The notes: generated by a model not told the origin, from the sequence alone. A stretch of 64,000 nucleotides of DNA from Saccharina japonica (GCA_008828725.1 MEHQ01003205.1:1-64000); one strand, 5' to 3'; positions 57,301 to 64,000 are shown, counted from the stretch's first letter. Numbers and translations: made by a program.

Positions 57301-58141
57301 CCGACGTAGGCATCTGCACGCAGCGTTATTTATTGTTTTCTTCGTTTACTCTTCGGTGTCGTCAACTGTACTGCAGGCGTTTTCATGTGAGGCAGATTAC
57401 AAAGAAGACAATACTCTCAGGGCAGATCATAGCCTACGGTGCGACCGAGGCGTTCACGGGAGTTTCGTGACATACGCTGCCGTAATGGTTCTTATTTATC
57501 CAATCGGCATTCCGGCTTTCTTCTGTTGGTGGCTTCTCCGAAACCGAAAGTACCTGAAGGCAGCCGACAGGGACACCATAGTGCACCTTCAACCATTCAG
57601 CGGGGTCTGGAGTACGTACTGCCCATCACGATACTATTTTGAACTTGTGGAGTACTGCCGTCGACTGACACTTTCTATGTCCTCTGTATTTCTTGTTGCT
57701 AACAGTGTTGATCACATCGCTATTGTGTTGTCGCTAGCGGTTGTATTTATGTTTCTTTCGGAGTCGTTGTCTCCTTTTCAAAGGAGCGTGGATATGGGCC
57801 TGTACCGGTGGGGAAATGGAATAATCTTGGCCAGCATGTACATTGCCCTCCTTATGAAAGCAAAAGAATCCGATGGTGATTTCAGGGCGCTGTCAGCTTT
57901 CGGTTGGTTGCTAATCGCCGCCAATATCGTCATGATTGTTGTCGTAGTTCTTGAAGCGGTGACCGTGTGGGGGGGGTTCAAGGAATCCATGCCAAGGGTA
58001 GAGCAGGTAGATTCTCCTGCCCTCCGCCCGACTTTGGTTACTTTAAAGTCCATTAACCCATCACCGATGTTAGACGGCATCTGTGATGAGACCAAAGTCT
58101 GTGATATATCCGGCGGAGACGAGGGAGATGTTGTTCCTTAA
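20009..58141 (+). CDS. Large membrane-anchored parallel beta-helix (Pmp-repeat) surface protein, 9-exon model
   Basis: Joined exons 20009-20486, 22965-23042, 25006-25104, 26662-26733, 45077-45232, 46048-46253, 47514-47859, 52874-53175 and 57062-58141 give an uninterrupted 938-residue frame; every intron is GT-AG. Layout: hydrophobic N-terminus (about 1-23), beta-helix with Gly-Gly-Ala...Phe-x-x-Asn-x-Ala repeats (about 40-350), Cys-rich stalk (about 370-500), then about seven or eight membrane spans and an acidic cytoplasmic tail. Known family: chlamydial-type Pmp repeats are also abundant in stramenopile surface proteins. An extracellular adhesive or recognition role is inference; no ligand can be named. 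Introns make up 93% of the locus. The weakest link is the 18.3-kb intron 4: because cassette joins are all phase 1, frame agreement does not prove that exons 1-4 and 5-9 belong to one transcript. Confidence 0.75.
20487..22964 (+). other. Intron 1 (2,478 bp)
   Basis: GTGAGC ... CTACCCGCAG. No TE protein and no further cassette was recognised. Opposing short frames are treated as noise. Confidence 0.7.
22965..23042 (+). CDS. Exon 2: single beta-helix repeat cassette (26 codons)
   Basis: Symmetric phase 1-1 exon. It reads A-I-S-A-D-Q-S then FFANNSAGFGG across the joins, i.e. one complete Gly-Gly-Ala...Phe-x-x-Asn-x-Ala unit. Acceptor CTACCCGCAG, donor GTAAGA. Removing it would leave the frame intact. 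Confidence 0.85.
23043..25005 (+). other. Intron 2 (1,963 bp)
   Basis: GTAAGA ... CGCCCCGCAG. A frame around 24400 reads FGGVFNGASSG, which is only vaguely like a repeat, so it is not called an exon. Confidence 0.7.
25006..25104 (+). CDS. Exon 3: single beta-helix repeat cassette (33 codons)
   Basis: Symmetric phase 1-1 exon. It begins AIFGNQSSIDID and ends FVNNSADVGG. It is longer than exons 2 and 4 by an insertion before the Phe-x-x-Asn-x-Ala motif. Acceptor CCCCGCAG, donor GTAAGG. Confidence 0.85.
25105..26661 (+). other. Intron 3 (1,557 bp)
   Basis: GTAAGG ... CTCACCGGCAG. Nothing else was recognised. Confidence 0.7.
26662..26733 (+). CDS. Exon 4: single beta-helix repeat cassette (24 codons)
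   Basis: Symmetric phase 1-1 exon, the shortest cassette. It reads AIAADDSHISAESDFDGNSA and then EIGG. Acceptor ACCGGCAG, donor GTGAGC. The FDGNSAEIGG ending resembles exon 5 (FDGNTARLGG) more than exons 2 and 3. Confidence 0.85.
27797..27870 (+). pseudogene. Candidate dead cassette exon A
   Basis: GT GCT ATT TCT gives the cassette opening (G)AISVPHS in the canonical phase, but the base pair before it is TG (CCATG) instead of AG, so the acceptor is lost. The Phe-x-x-Asn-x-Ala part has decayed and no donor follows. Similar to exon 2, which also opens GAIS. Confidence 0.4.
29982..30240. repeat. 70-bp satellite, 3.7 copies
   Basis: Units start at 29982, 30052, 30122 and 30192 with GT(C/A)ACAGTGTTTT (GCTACAGTGTTTT in the last). 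Each continues through AAATTGGTTTG or a variant and a GTGTTGG block to GCGAA. The period is exactly 70 bp. Confidence 0.9.
30543..30795. repeat. Dispersed repeat, copy 2 (partner at 11888-12160)
   Basis: Shares ordered blocks with the 11.9-kb copy, including ACTATTTCTGGTAT, ACTCCCTACGGAAAAC, ATTTCATCACGA and ACGACTCGCCAT. It lies immediately beyond the C-terminal stop of the minus-strand helicase remnant and may represent the 3' part of that element. Confidence 0.65.
30840..31667 (-). pseudogene. PIF1/Helitron-type helicase, C-terminal remnant
   Basis: PIF1-family (SF1B) DNA helicases occur as cellular enzymes and as the helicase of Helitron-like transposons. Minus-strand part A (31667-31515) reads EETRKVHAQAFDKLNG ... 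PEMLVLRRGLK, the usual 'N-x-N...L' stretch followed by the P-E-x-L-x-L-K-x-G approach. A 219-bp interval (31514-31296) with GTAAGG...TATCAG ends looks like an intron; joined to part B it continues VVITKNV in frame. Part B holds motif V (MTVDRVQG) and motif VI (GQGYTALSRAQ) and ends at 30840. A TGA at 31265-31263 interrupts the frame just before VDNATSGIVRG. Walker A/B motifs are not seen upstream, so the copy is truncated and dead. It is antisense inside intron 4 of the beta-helix gene. Confidence 0.72.
32700..33080. repeat. CCA/CAC-rich low-complexity region
   Basis: Dense CCACCA/GGTGGT on both strands around 32800-33080, giving Pro/His- or Gly/Val-rich frames in every register. Treated as simple sequence. 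Confidence 0.7.
33311..33352 (+). repeat. (CTG)13 microsatellite
   Basis: Uninterrupted TGC/CTG triplets in a non-coding context. Followed by several poly-T tracts to 33610. Confidence 0.95.
34825..34844 (+). repeat. Poly(G) tract of 20 G
   Basis: An uninterrupted G20 in the sense strand of intron 4. Such a run can form a G-quadruplex. Its exact length is prone to sequencing error. Confidence 0.85.
36425..36720. repeat. CACA/CAGCACA-rich low-complexity region
   Basis: Degenerate ACACAGCAC units of varying spacing. Frames across it are Thr/His/Gln- or Cys/Val-rich and are not genes. Confidence 0.75.
36725..37008. repeat. 65-bp satellite, about 4.4 copies
   Basis: Units begin CTGGTGGGACTG(C/G)GCTGG at 36725, 36790 and 36855, with variants at 36920 and 36985. 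Each continues through ATACTGGTGGGTCGCTATCG or variants to TATGGGGAAC. The period is exactly 65 bp. Divergence rises towards the right end. Confidence 0.92.
38411..38475 (+). pseudogene. Candidate dead cassette exon B
   Basis: After TAG, GG GCT GTA TAC opens (G)AVYKIACATIVSVDT in the cassette phase. The first half fits a beta-helix unit, but the Phe-x-x-Asn-x-Ala half is missing and the sequence runs into unrelated residues. Confidence 0.35.
38937..38973 (+). pseudogene. Candidate dead cassette exon C
   Basis: GTGTGGCAG followed by GT GCA GTG CAC gives (G)AVHVDYSSGRR in the cassette phase, then a TAA stop. Acceptor context is good; the rest of the unit is lost. Confidence 0.3.
39430..41400. 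repeat. Repeat-dense block with mixed direct and inverted degenerate motifs
   Basis: TTTGAAACCAAACTACTTGA (40710) and ACTTGAAACCAAAATAG (40794) are direct copies about 85 bp apart. Their reverse complement appears at 39733-39753 (TTCAAGTAGTTTGGTTCCAA) with the neighbouring CCAATACAAACACTACAC block. GCCTGAGACGTACTTGA (39585) matches the inverse of GCACGTCTCAGG near 40945. GCCACTCGGACGAGTGGCTC (39808) resembles a block at 39950. Possibly a large foldback; ends were not resolved. Confidence 0.45.
43215..43360. mobile_element. Decayed copy of the 6-kb foldback (one arm)
   Basis: GGACCCTGCTCCCACTCAG then GGTGCAGAAATACACCCAGC matches the right arm of the 6034-6620 element (CACCCTGCTCCCACCCAC, GGTGCAGAAATA, CAGC). 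Weaker similarity continues to a TTGGTGCGCTC block corresponding to TTGGTGCACTA. It shows that the family is dispersed. Confidence 0.55.
44069..44149 (+). pseudogene. Candidate dead cassette exon D (81 nt)
   Basis: Reads (G)AVCFINVGIHLNQ and then FIVGRTVSDLGG, i.e. a full-length unit with Phe-x-x-Gly-Arg-x-Val in place of Phe-x-x-Asn-x-Ala. It ends GGA G|GT exactly like the live cassettes and is 27 codons long, phase 1-1. The sequence before it (GCCGCCG) has no AG, so the acceptor is lost; donor GTCTTG is poor. It is the best-preserved dead cassette. Confidence 0.5.
45077..45232 (+). CDS. Exon 5: double beta-helix repeat cassette (52 codons)
   Basis: Phase 1-1. It reads AIYIAGRKHLSAKVIQSDF then DGNTARLGGAIYFDAENG and FHYNHA, i.e. 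two units with the internal Gly-Gly-Ala not interrupted by an intron. Acceptor ACTTTGCAG, donor GTAAGA. The residues just upstream in the same frame (YGRNTADNFAG) also look like the end of a repeat, so an alternative acceptor further left, or an eroded preceding unit, is possible. Confidence 0.82.
45233..46047 (+). other. Intron 5 (815 bp)
   Basis: GTAAGA ... ATCATGACAG. No internal feature recognised. Confidence 0.7.
46048..46253 (+). CDS. Exon 6: last beta-helix units
   Basis: Starts in phase 1 and ends in phase 0, closing the cassette series. It reads VSGGAIYFNGGLNIHEGSFI then ANSAGEDG, then SFCDSSWVELKSVSFIHNG and a Cys-Pro-Ser-Gly transition. Donor GTGAGA. The final unit has lost Gly-Gly-Ala and leads into the Cys-rich stalk. 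Confidence 0.82.
46254..47513 (+). other. Intron 6 (1,260 bp)
   Basis: GTGAGA ... CACCCCTCTAG. It holds one copy of the diverged intronic repeat (46385-46480). A frame at 47042 opening AAFVADESRDG after CCGCAG is a very weak cassette-like stretch and was not called. Confidence 0.65.
47514..47859 (+). CDS. Exon 7: cysteine-rich stalk
   Basis: Phase 0 start after CTCTAG. Residues include VCNGCSS, the family-typical 'GYYxGSxTNEDIVKC' (here GYYHGSKTNEDIVKCYRYEA), CVGGNDSDNYCAVGYMG and CENHCSLIGNSTTFC. The Asn-Gly-Thr and Asn-Ser-Thr sites fit an extracellular location. The end is uncertain: donor GTAAAA at 47860 (used here) and a weaker GTGCAT at 47797 are both phase 1 and both join exon 8 in frame, giving a 938- or 917-residue protein. 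Confidence 0.78.
47860..52873 (+). other. Intron 7 (5,014 bp)
   Basis: GTAAAA ... TGTTTTAAATTCAG. It contains one dead-cassette candidate (48060) and one copy of the diverged intronic repeat (50770-51010). Several unassigned frames (for example 48307-48702 plus, 51575-51318 minus) have no recognisable domain. Confidence 0.6.
48060..48160 (+). pseudogene. Candidate dead cassette exon E
   Basis: After TTAAAG, GT GGA CCC CAC opens (G)GPHVF in the cassette phase and continues HAKKVIIRDSIVEVYHGERN then TA. This resembles a strand-turn-strand unit with a degraded Phe-x-x-Asn-x-Ala. No donor follows. It lies downstream of the Cys-rich exon, outside the order of the live repeat region. Confidence 0.35.
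52874..53175 (+). CDS. Exon 8: end of Cys-rich stalk and first membrane segments
   Basis: It begins DCSVCQPEYSLGIGYSCLKC, the canonical last Cys pair before the membrane in this family. A first hydrophobic span follows (RFVAAVVVAAVLLASLALL, about residues 507-525), then a loop and a second span starting TTIKIVVVVWQIIFQ that continues in exon 9. Acceptor TTTTAAATTCAG, donor GTGAAG, phase 1 in and phase 0 out. A 'K-I-x-x-x-x-W-Q-I' motif at this point is characteristic of these proteins. Confidence 0.85.
53918..54439 (-). pseudogene. Tyrosine recombinase (integrase-fold) C-terminal fragment
   Basis: Tyrosine recombinases cut and rejoin DNA through a catalytic tyrosine and are carried by Crypton, DIRS/Ngaro and virus-derived elements. 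The minus frame reads VSNNLFRENCAAILRSGG, then IRVLRGITKYISAAQRFG and DRLFPVALV, then FTIHSFRVGSS, VTSLAATAVDQIMKISWV and KY. HSFR at about 54163-54152 is the box II His-x-x-Arg, followed by the Trp and a candidate nucleophile Tyr near 54070. The spacing between Trp and Tyr is irregular, so the end is probably damaged. The first catalytic Arg lies outside. The same open frame runs upstream to 54709, but that part shows no homology. It is antisense in intron 8 of the beta-helix gene; the host element is not identifiable. Confidence 0.68.
54454..54700. repeat. CTACGCTCGCG short repeats
   Basis: CCGCCCGCTACGCTCGCG occurs at 54468-54485 and again at 54681-54698. The first copy is preceded by the inverted GGGCGGCTAACGCCGCCC hairpin. 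They mark the upstream side of the recombinase fragment and may be remnants of that element's ends. Confidence 0.5.
57062..58141 (+). CDS. Exon 9: multi-pass membrane domain and C-terminus
   Basis: Phase 0 from the TTC after CCCCTTCAG; the 359-codon frame ends at TAA 58139-58141. It completes WQIIFQ|FSALAEDVFPEEY and an extracellular Asp/Phe-rich loop. Hydrophobic spans follow near residues 624-645 (TITPISLLAVLALAYY), 663-685, 715-738, 790-815, 835-852 and 863-888. The motif SRYYFELVEYCRRL (about 768-781) corresponds to the conserved 'YxFE-V-E-x-x-RR' of this membrane module. The tail after 890 is Ser/Pro/Asp-rich with no recognised sorting motif. The intact long frame against the decayed surroundings indicates purifying selection. 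Confidence 0.88.
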   Translation, partial: FSALAEDVFPEEYEQFLSYISFVDFDISVIGSYSCTLRSNFYIRLGLATITPISLLAVLALAYYIAKRRYKNSPQCIITARRRHLHAALFIVFFVYSSVSSTVLQAFSCEADYKEDNTLRADHSLRCDRGVHGSFVTYAAVMVLIYPIGIPAFFCWWLLRNRKYLKAADRDTIVHLQPFSGVWSTYCPSRYYFELVEYCRRLTLSMSSVFLVANSVDHIAIVLSLAVVFMFLSESLSPFQRSVDMGLYRWGNGIILASMYIALLMKAKESDGDFRALSAFGWLLIAANIVMIVVVVLEAVTVWGGFKESMPRVEQVDSPALRPTLVTLKSINPSPMLDGICDETKVCDISGGDEGDVVP

Positions 58142-58587
58142 GGCCAGACGCCTTGTAAGTCCTGTGGCTTCCTGCGATAACTGCAATTCCACGACGATGC
58201 CCAGCGATGAGAATAAGAGCAGATTAGCCAAACACGATGCAAGGCTTGCCGTCTACAGTCCAGACATATATATATTCGTATGCAGAAGCTTCCACTCCAT
58301 GGTATGACGAGCAGTAGTAGCTTGTGGGTGCATAGCTCACAAGAGGTGTTCGAAGGATAACATTAATGGTTTGTAGACAAGAGTGTGTTTGTATGGAGAA
58401 GGTCTTGCTTGGTTTACCAACATCATACGCTATGCGCACTGAAAGCAGGCTTAGTATCAAGCGGCCAGAACTACTGTGTGCCGACAAGAGATTTACCTCA
58501 AGTTAAGATCGCTTTTGAGTACCCTAAGTAATAATCATGTTTTGAGGCAGTATACATGTATGAGATAAACGGTTGCTCTCCTGTCGC
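58142..58587. other. Downstream region of the beta-helix gene
   Basis: Presumed 3' UTR and intergenic sequence. No polyadenylation signal could be called with confidence and no gene was seen. Confidence 0.4.
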
Positions 58588-58655
58588 CTCGGTGGGCTAG
58601 CAGCTAACCACGAAGCCTATTAATGTCAAGATCAAGAGTTCGAGCCCCTCCCGAG
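58588..58655 (+). pseudogene. tRNA-like sequence (pseudo-tRNA or tRNA-derived SINE head)
   Basis: A-box-like TGGGCTAGCAG and B-box-like AGTTCGAGCCC stand at tRNA spacing, and the outer CTCGG/CCGAG can pair. The T-arm stem has mismatches and I cannot build a sound anticodon arm, so a functional tRNA is unlikely. No SINE tail or flanking duplication was recognised. Confidence 0.35.
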
Positions 58656-59559
58656 TGCATGCTCGTACGGACTATTTGTCGTAAAATACTATATTGACGC
58701 GCGGAAAGTACGAGAGCGTGAGCTAGCAAACATCGATGAAAATCGACAAGGGTTGTCAAGACTGAACCCTCTGCGCAATGAACACCAAGACAAGAGCCGT
58801 AGTGGGGAAGGAGGGAGAGCAGCCTTCTTTGTGATGCCGGATCTGAGTTACGACTAGGAAAGGAGAAATGTAGAAGAGCGAAGATAATACATAGGATGGA
58901 AACCAAATGAAACAACACGAGATCCGACTGCCAGTCATATATATTGTATGTAGGAGCCGCGACTCTAGCATGCTTGTCTGTGGATACAAAGCTCCCAATA
59001 TGGTTTGGGCAGTAGAAACAATTTGTTTTATGGATATGAGGGCCTTTGTATTATGAATGCGTTGGTAGTGCTACTACTTCGGACTTACGGCGGAACACAC
59101 GAGCAGAACGAGCATTCGGTTACAACTACTATATCTAAGAGAGAAACGTATTCCTGGTTGGCATCGTGGTTGGAGGAAGTACATATATATTCATATTACT
59201 TTGGTATGTATAGTTAACACCAGACGCATTATGGAAGTCTTTCACACCTCGGATAACGTAACACTTAACGTTTTATGTTAATGTTACGCGCCAGCGGAAA
59301 AAAAAGTGTTAGTATTGCAATCGAATGAGTAACATTCGCGTTGCTAGTCTCCGGTCTTACTAAAAAATAAGGTGTTGAGAAAGGGCCATTATTATCGAGC
59401 AAGTTTGAGTTTTGTCCAAGTGCTAGTATCGCAATCGAATGCGTATAATTCGCGTTGCTAGTCCCCAGTCCTGACAAAAATTGCAAGTCTTTGTCCTGCG
59501 TTTTTCCCGCGGGCTCAGGGGTAGTTCCTCGTTGTCTTCAATGTTGCACATAAATATGA

Positions 59560-59890
59560 TGCTCCGAGTACCTTGGAGTAAATAAAGTAAGGAGTATATT
59601 GGAGTTATAATACTTCAGGTACTTCGTTTACTCAGAGTATTTCGGGGTTCAATACCGTACTCCGGGATACTGCTCGTACTCATGGGATTTCGGGTATGAA
59701 CTCTCTCGATACTGCTTGTACTCGGAGTTTTTCGGGGTCCGATACTACTGCGGGTACTCCTTGTACTCCAAGTATTTGGGGCTTCATACTACAAGTACTC
59801 CGAGTATTCAGGCCGCATGTACTCTCATACTCTCAAGTACTCGGAGTACAAAATGCACTCGATACTCGGAGTATACTACTGCGCAATCGG
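59560..59890. repeat. Degenerate GTACTC/GAGTA repeat array
   Basis: Many copies of ACTCGGAGTAT, TACTCCGAGTA and GGGATTTCGG-like blocks with irregular 20-40-bp spacing. Short palindromes around ACTC(C/G)GAGT dominate. Frames crossing it are Tyr/Ser/Thr-rich artefacts. Confidence 0.7.
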
Positions 59891-60059
59891 ACTGCATACA
59901 TACGCGTAGGACGGTGTTTTCGTTTTTGAGATCGAAAAATACAAATCTGAAGCTCGAAATCGAACCGCATAGGAAACAGCCTCTTGATGATTGTGCAAAC
60001 TCTGACCGGATCGAAACATGGCATGGTCTCTAAATTCAAGGTGTTATCCACGCAGCAAG

Positions 60060-60270
60060 CAAGTAGCAGCAGCAGCAGCAGCACGATCGATGAGTTGGAT
60101 GGTGACACAGCGACGTTGCTTCGCGTCCGACGACCAGCCGACAATCGGTGCGTCTCTTCGTCGCCAAACTACAGTCGGCTGGCGAGGGCTCGGGCAGACA
60201 CGAAGGGAAGCGCACTCGGCGCGCGCCTCTCCGTACTCGTAGACTTTACAGCAGCAGCAGCAGCAGTACA
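60060..60270. repeat. CAG microsatellites and GC-rich flanks
   Basis: AGCAGCAGCAGCAGCAGC at 60065-60082 and CAGCAGCAGCAGCAG at 60250-60265, within a GC-rich block (to about 60830) that repeats GCGCACTCGGCGCG. Overlapping frames in all registers are not supported as genes. Confidence 0.6.
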
Positions 60271-60837
60271 GCCGCAGTAGTCAGTCAACGCGCGGATGCT
60301 TCGTTGTGTCAACATACAAAATACCAAGACCGGTCGACTCGAGCGCACCCGGCGCGTCGCCGCCAGACCAGAGGCAGCCAGCTTAGTTTCGGACGCTTGG
60401 GTTCTACGCCCAGTACAGCGCACTCGGCGCGTCTCTTGGCGGCGCCAGACCACGACAACAGCAGTTGGTCTTGGCGTGGCATGTACTCATACACGTGGAG
60501 GCGAGGCGTCGTGGCTTGCTTTCAGGTCATGCAACCGTCGTGGCCTGCTTTCATGTCACCACAGCCATCAGGAACCCCAACCCCCTATTAAAAAATAGTA
60601 GAAATAAATGTGGAACTCCCAGTGGTCGCAGTTTTTTCTCAGGGTCTGCTGGAGGGGTGCTCGGCGAGCGTGCTGCTGTGCTCGGCGTGCGCTCACCAAG
60701 ATGCCGATACTCGGCCGAGGCCCATTGTGTGTGCTTGGCTGTCGAGGCGTGCCAAAACTGTCGCGACACCGCTGCTGTGTGCCAAGAACGAGCTTTGAGG
60801 GTCGAGCGGACAAGGGGGTACCCGTGGTGTGGTTTTA

Positions 60838-60955
60838 GGGGGTCACTTTTCTGTCACGCTTAGGAACTTGATTTCGGGGGTCACTTTTCTGTCACGCTGA
60901 TTGACTTGAAAACTGGGGAAACTTTTGTCACGCCTATTATCTTGCAAATCGGGCT
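60838..60955. repeat. Short tandem repeat, about 39-bp unit, three copies
   Basis: GGGTCACTTTTCTGTCACGC occurs at 60839 and 60877; GGGGAAACTTTTGTCACGCC at 60915 is a third, diverged copy. Each is followed by an ACTTGA/TCTTGCAAATC block. Confidence 0.8.
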
Positions 60956-61004
60956 CCACCTTTGGGATTATGCTTGCTGAGTCTCCTGTCCAGAATTGCG
61001 GATT

Positions 61005-63310
61005 TTGTGATAACATAGTGTTAGTGCGTTACGATATTGGCGGGCGATCGCGTAACATTATATTAGAGTGTTGCCTTAATTCCGTGATGACCGCAGTATA
61101 AGTGTTACGGTGTTAAGGTAGGCAGCCCATAGCGAGTAACACTATGTTAGTGTGTTACCGAAGTTCCTTGTTGCCATCGTAACACACGTTGTAGGGATAA
61201 CGTACATGGTCAATGAAGCGTTAACATTATGTTACCGTTTTACCGATATCGGCCCGCAGCGAGTAACGTTATGTTAGTGTGTTAGCGGAATTCTTGCTTA
61301 CTGCCGTAACACATTTTAGACCGACAACGTACATACATGGTCCAATAAACGTTTACATAACACTATGTGTTAGTGTGTTAGCGGAATTACCAATATTACG
61401 TTATCATTGTGTTACCGTGTTAGTGACACCAGCCCGTAGCGAGCAACATTATGTTAGCATGTTACCTTATTCTTACTTGCTACCTTGGCACACTTCAGAC
61501 TGATAACGTACATGGACAACTAAACCCTTACATAACACTACAGTACGCGACACCAGTTAAGAATCTCTAAATTATGATCAGGCTGGAATTGTTATGTAAG
61601 GCAGAGTGTGTCCTGCACCATTTTCAGTACAAAAGAGGTCATGTTCTTATTTTCGTCTGAAAAACCAGCCTTAATTTATTTACTGCCGAGTTTTTAAGTG
61701 CTGTCGCGTACTGCATGTTCGTGTGTCAGCGGAATTCCTTGCGGATATCCTAACACACATTCGAGGGTTAACGTAAGTATGTATATAGTCAATAAGACGT
61801 TGACATGTTTTTATGTTACCGTAGCAGCGGCAGCAGCAGTCCGTATATAGCGACATATTGCCAGGCACACCCTCCTATCGATGAGGGGGCTCTGGTGCTG
61901 TAAATATATCCTACAGCAGTAAGAGTGTGGTGGCACCTATGTTACGAAAATATCTGTTGTTGTGGACAGGTACGAATCACAGGTGCAGAGTTTTCGTCTT
62001 TCAATTATGCCGAATATCAATACCGCTTTGGGAAAACAGGAGACACACAATAAATTAAATACTTGTACAGAGGGTTCAAGGGTTAGACCGACAAGCCGAG
62101 CGTAAAGCGATCTATACTGATGCTACTGTTCTGCTGCTGCTGTACAGTACAGGACACCTAATAAGAAACAGGAACCATGGTCCCGGCTGGATTTCTTATT
62201 CGAGAGACGGTGTTTTCTACACGAATTTCAAGATAACGACGGCCGAATTTCTTATTTTCCTCTAAATCTCACACTGGCTTTCTTATCAGCCTGTTCCTCA
62301 TTAGGTGTCCTGTACTGTATGCTGACGATATGTTTTGCTTGAAATAAAAATAAATAACTCAGACGGCACGTATACATAGATGTGCATTCGCGTGGTTCAG
62401 CACAATCAGTATTCACCCAGCGTGATGCATTGCAGATTTGACTACTGCAGGTACTGAGGTCGCGCCTTATATTCACTACGAGTAAATTACTACACAGTAG
62501 TAACTACTGTGTTACTGGGATGTCAGCAAAATTGGATAACACGGCTACATTTTGTTACTCCGCGACGCCGCTTTACCCCTAACACAGGTAACACATGTTA
62601 GAGCGTGGGAAGATCCAAAGGGTAACGTAGTAACATTACGTTGGATTGACTCCGGCCCCCACGGTAACTCAGTAACATAATGTTACGCCCGGATTGTTTG
62701 TTATGGTAACACAGTAAATAAAGTTAAACTCAGATATTTACTGACAGTAACACCGTAACATAATGTTAGGCAGACCTCGGCATCTAGGCTAACACCCTAA
62801 CATAGTGTTACGTACAGGCCGGCTAAGACTGCAACGTATCTAACGTATGTTAAATGTTACATTATCCGACCTTAAGCCAATCAGACTGGGGGTCCGAATA
62901 ACGTAGCGTTAGTAGTGCGGGACACTATGTTAGTGTTGTGTTAGTGTGTTATTTGTAACACAATGTTAACACTCATTGGAAGGGTAACACAATGTTAGTG
63001 TGTTATGTCTAACGTTCCGTGGACAGTGACATTATGTTATCGTGTTAGTAAATCTGCAGATATCGATCTGGGAATGTGAGAGTGATAACGTACGTGTTGG
63101 GTCAGAGCCTAACACTATGTTAAAGTGTTAGTTGAAGGACGGATCACGGTGTGACATGACGTTATTGCGTGTGCACGTTCGTGGGTTTCCAGTTAACACT
63201 GTGTTATCGCGTTACCGTGAGTGCCCCTCCAGTGTTAACACTCTGTTAGTACGTTGCCAAGTCGCTGTGTTAGGCCCCATAACGTAGATAAGCGTTTTCC
63301 GAGGTGTGAA
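61005..63310. repeat. Minisatellite-like region built on the palindromic TAACA(C/T)TATGTTA motif
   Basis: More than twenty copies of variants of AACACTATGTTAGTGTGTTA or TAACATTATGTTAC, spaced about 50-130 bp. 61005-61560 is mostly in the GTTAGTGTGTTA orientation, 62500-62830 mostly in the reverse (AACACxxTAACATAATGTTA), and 62930-63250 forward again. An interval without the motif lies at 61570-62480. No gene was recognised in it. Confidence 0.75.
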
Positions 63311-64000
63311 GTCTTTAACAAAGTGTCAGAAGATCTGCTTAGCAAGGTGTAGTGTTAAGCAGCGCAGTGAAAGCTGCCGCACAAAACGTGGGAAACTAAG
63401 ATAAAAGGTGAGAAACCAGGGGGGGAAAACCGAATCACTATCTATCATGGCGAGTGTAGGGGGGCGGGTCAGTTTTTTACTCAAACTGCTGTTAGTTGAA
63501 TGACCTCCTCAGTAAACTAAAACCGATGTAGAGACGATATTATGCGCGATAGTGGCTGCCCTAAGTATGAGAGGGCCGAGGTGAGGACACCTGTATCACC
63601 TCTGTCTACACTACCGCTGCTTGAAATATCAACCGATAGTAGAGCTAAAAACGTCCAACAAAATATACCTGGTATATCAAACATCAGTACAAACGTAATC
63701 GTTTCCGTTGTGGTTAGCGTTTTCATGTTTTTCGAAGGGTTCATATACACCCGTGCACATTTCGTATTTTGGGGTTTGAGATATAGTGTGTTCCGGACAA
63801 GGAAGTATTTTTCTTTTTGTGCCAATAGCTGCGAACGAACGCGCGCTGGGATATGTTGAAGAACTCCCCACCTGATCAACGTACCCTAATTGCGTCGACG
63901 GAACACCAATGTCGTCTTTGCATGGTTCAGCGATGTATACGTCGTACCTTCGCGATGAAATCGCCCAACGGAATTTCAAGTTCCATCTGAGTCAAGGGCT
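63311..64000. other. Right edge, no recognised gene
   Basis: Opposing frames of about 100-120 codons at 63517-63979 show no recognisable domain. Nothing else was seen. Confidence 0.35.

Noticed and set aside
58588..58655. Functional tRNA gene
   Set aside because: A- and B-box-like motifs exist, but the T stem mispairs and no proper anticodon arm can be drawn; kept only as a tRNA-like relic.

Overview
Eukaryotic nuclear DNA, most likely from a stramenopile and plausibly a brown alga. No prokaryotic gene organisation is present. Coding DNA is sparse and split by long GT-AG introns. Short CAG/CTG and ACGT-rich microsatellites are frequent, transposon debris lies everywhere, and the one clear host gene belongs to the parallel beta-helix (Pmp-repeat) plus cysteine-rich plus multi-pass membrane architecture that I associate with brown algae and other heterokonts. 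The lineage call is inference; no marker gene is present.

Layout. 1-1.8 kb: minus-strand, frame-broken Gag of an LTR retrotransposon running off the left edge. 2-20 kb: no convincing host gene; it holds non-autonomous DNA elements (two abutting GGGYCC-ended elements at 4.3-5.8 kb; a long-TIR foldback at 6.0-6.6 kb flanked by an 11-bp direct repeat), several degenerate tandem repeats (8.4, 13.3, 14.0, 16.7-18.1 kb), an inverted repeat at 16.2-16.6 kb, and one copy of a dispersed repeat at 11.9-12.2 kb. 20.0-58.1 kb: one plus-strand gene of about 38 kb. My nine-exon model gives a 938-residue protein: weak signal peptide, beta-helix repeats, a Cys-rich stalk, and a C-terminal region with about seven or eight membrane spans. 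Its introns total 35.3 kb. The 18.3-kb intron 4 contains a broken PIF1/Helitron-type helicase, satellites and a decayed copy of the 6-kb foldback; intron 8 contains a tyrosine-recombinase fragment. 58.1-64 kb: a tRNA-like relic, a GTACTC-type degenerate repeat, GC-rich sequence and about 2.3 kb of minisatellite built on palindromes around AACACTATGTTA.

The most interesting signal is the exon structure of the large gene. Four consecutive junctions fall at the same point of the beta-helix repeat, inside the Gly-Gly-Ala motif and always in phase 1, so exons 2-5 (72-156 nt) are symmetric cassettes that could be lost, duplicated or skipped without changing frame. The introns also hold candidate dead cassettes (near 27.8, 38.4, 38.9, 44.1 and 48.1 kb) that keep the motif and phase but have lost a splice site or reading frame, together with at least five copies of a diverged intronic repeat. 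This looks like a surface-protein gene evolving by birth and death of single-repeat exons.
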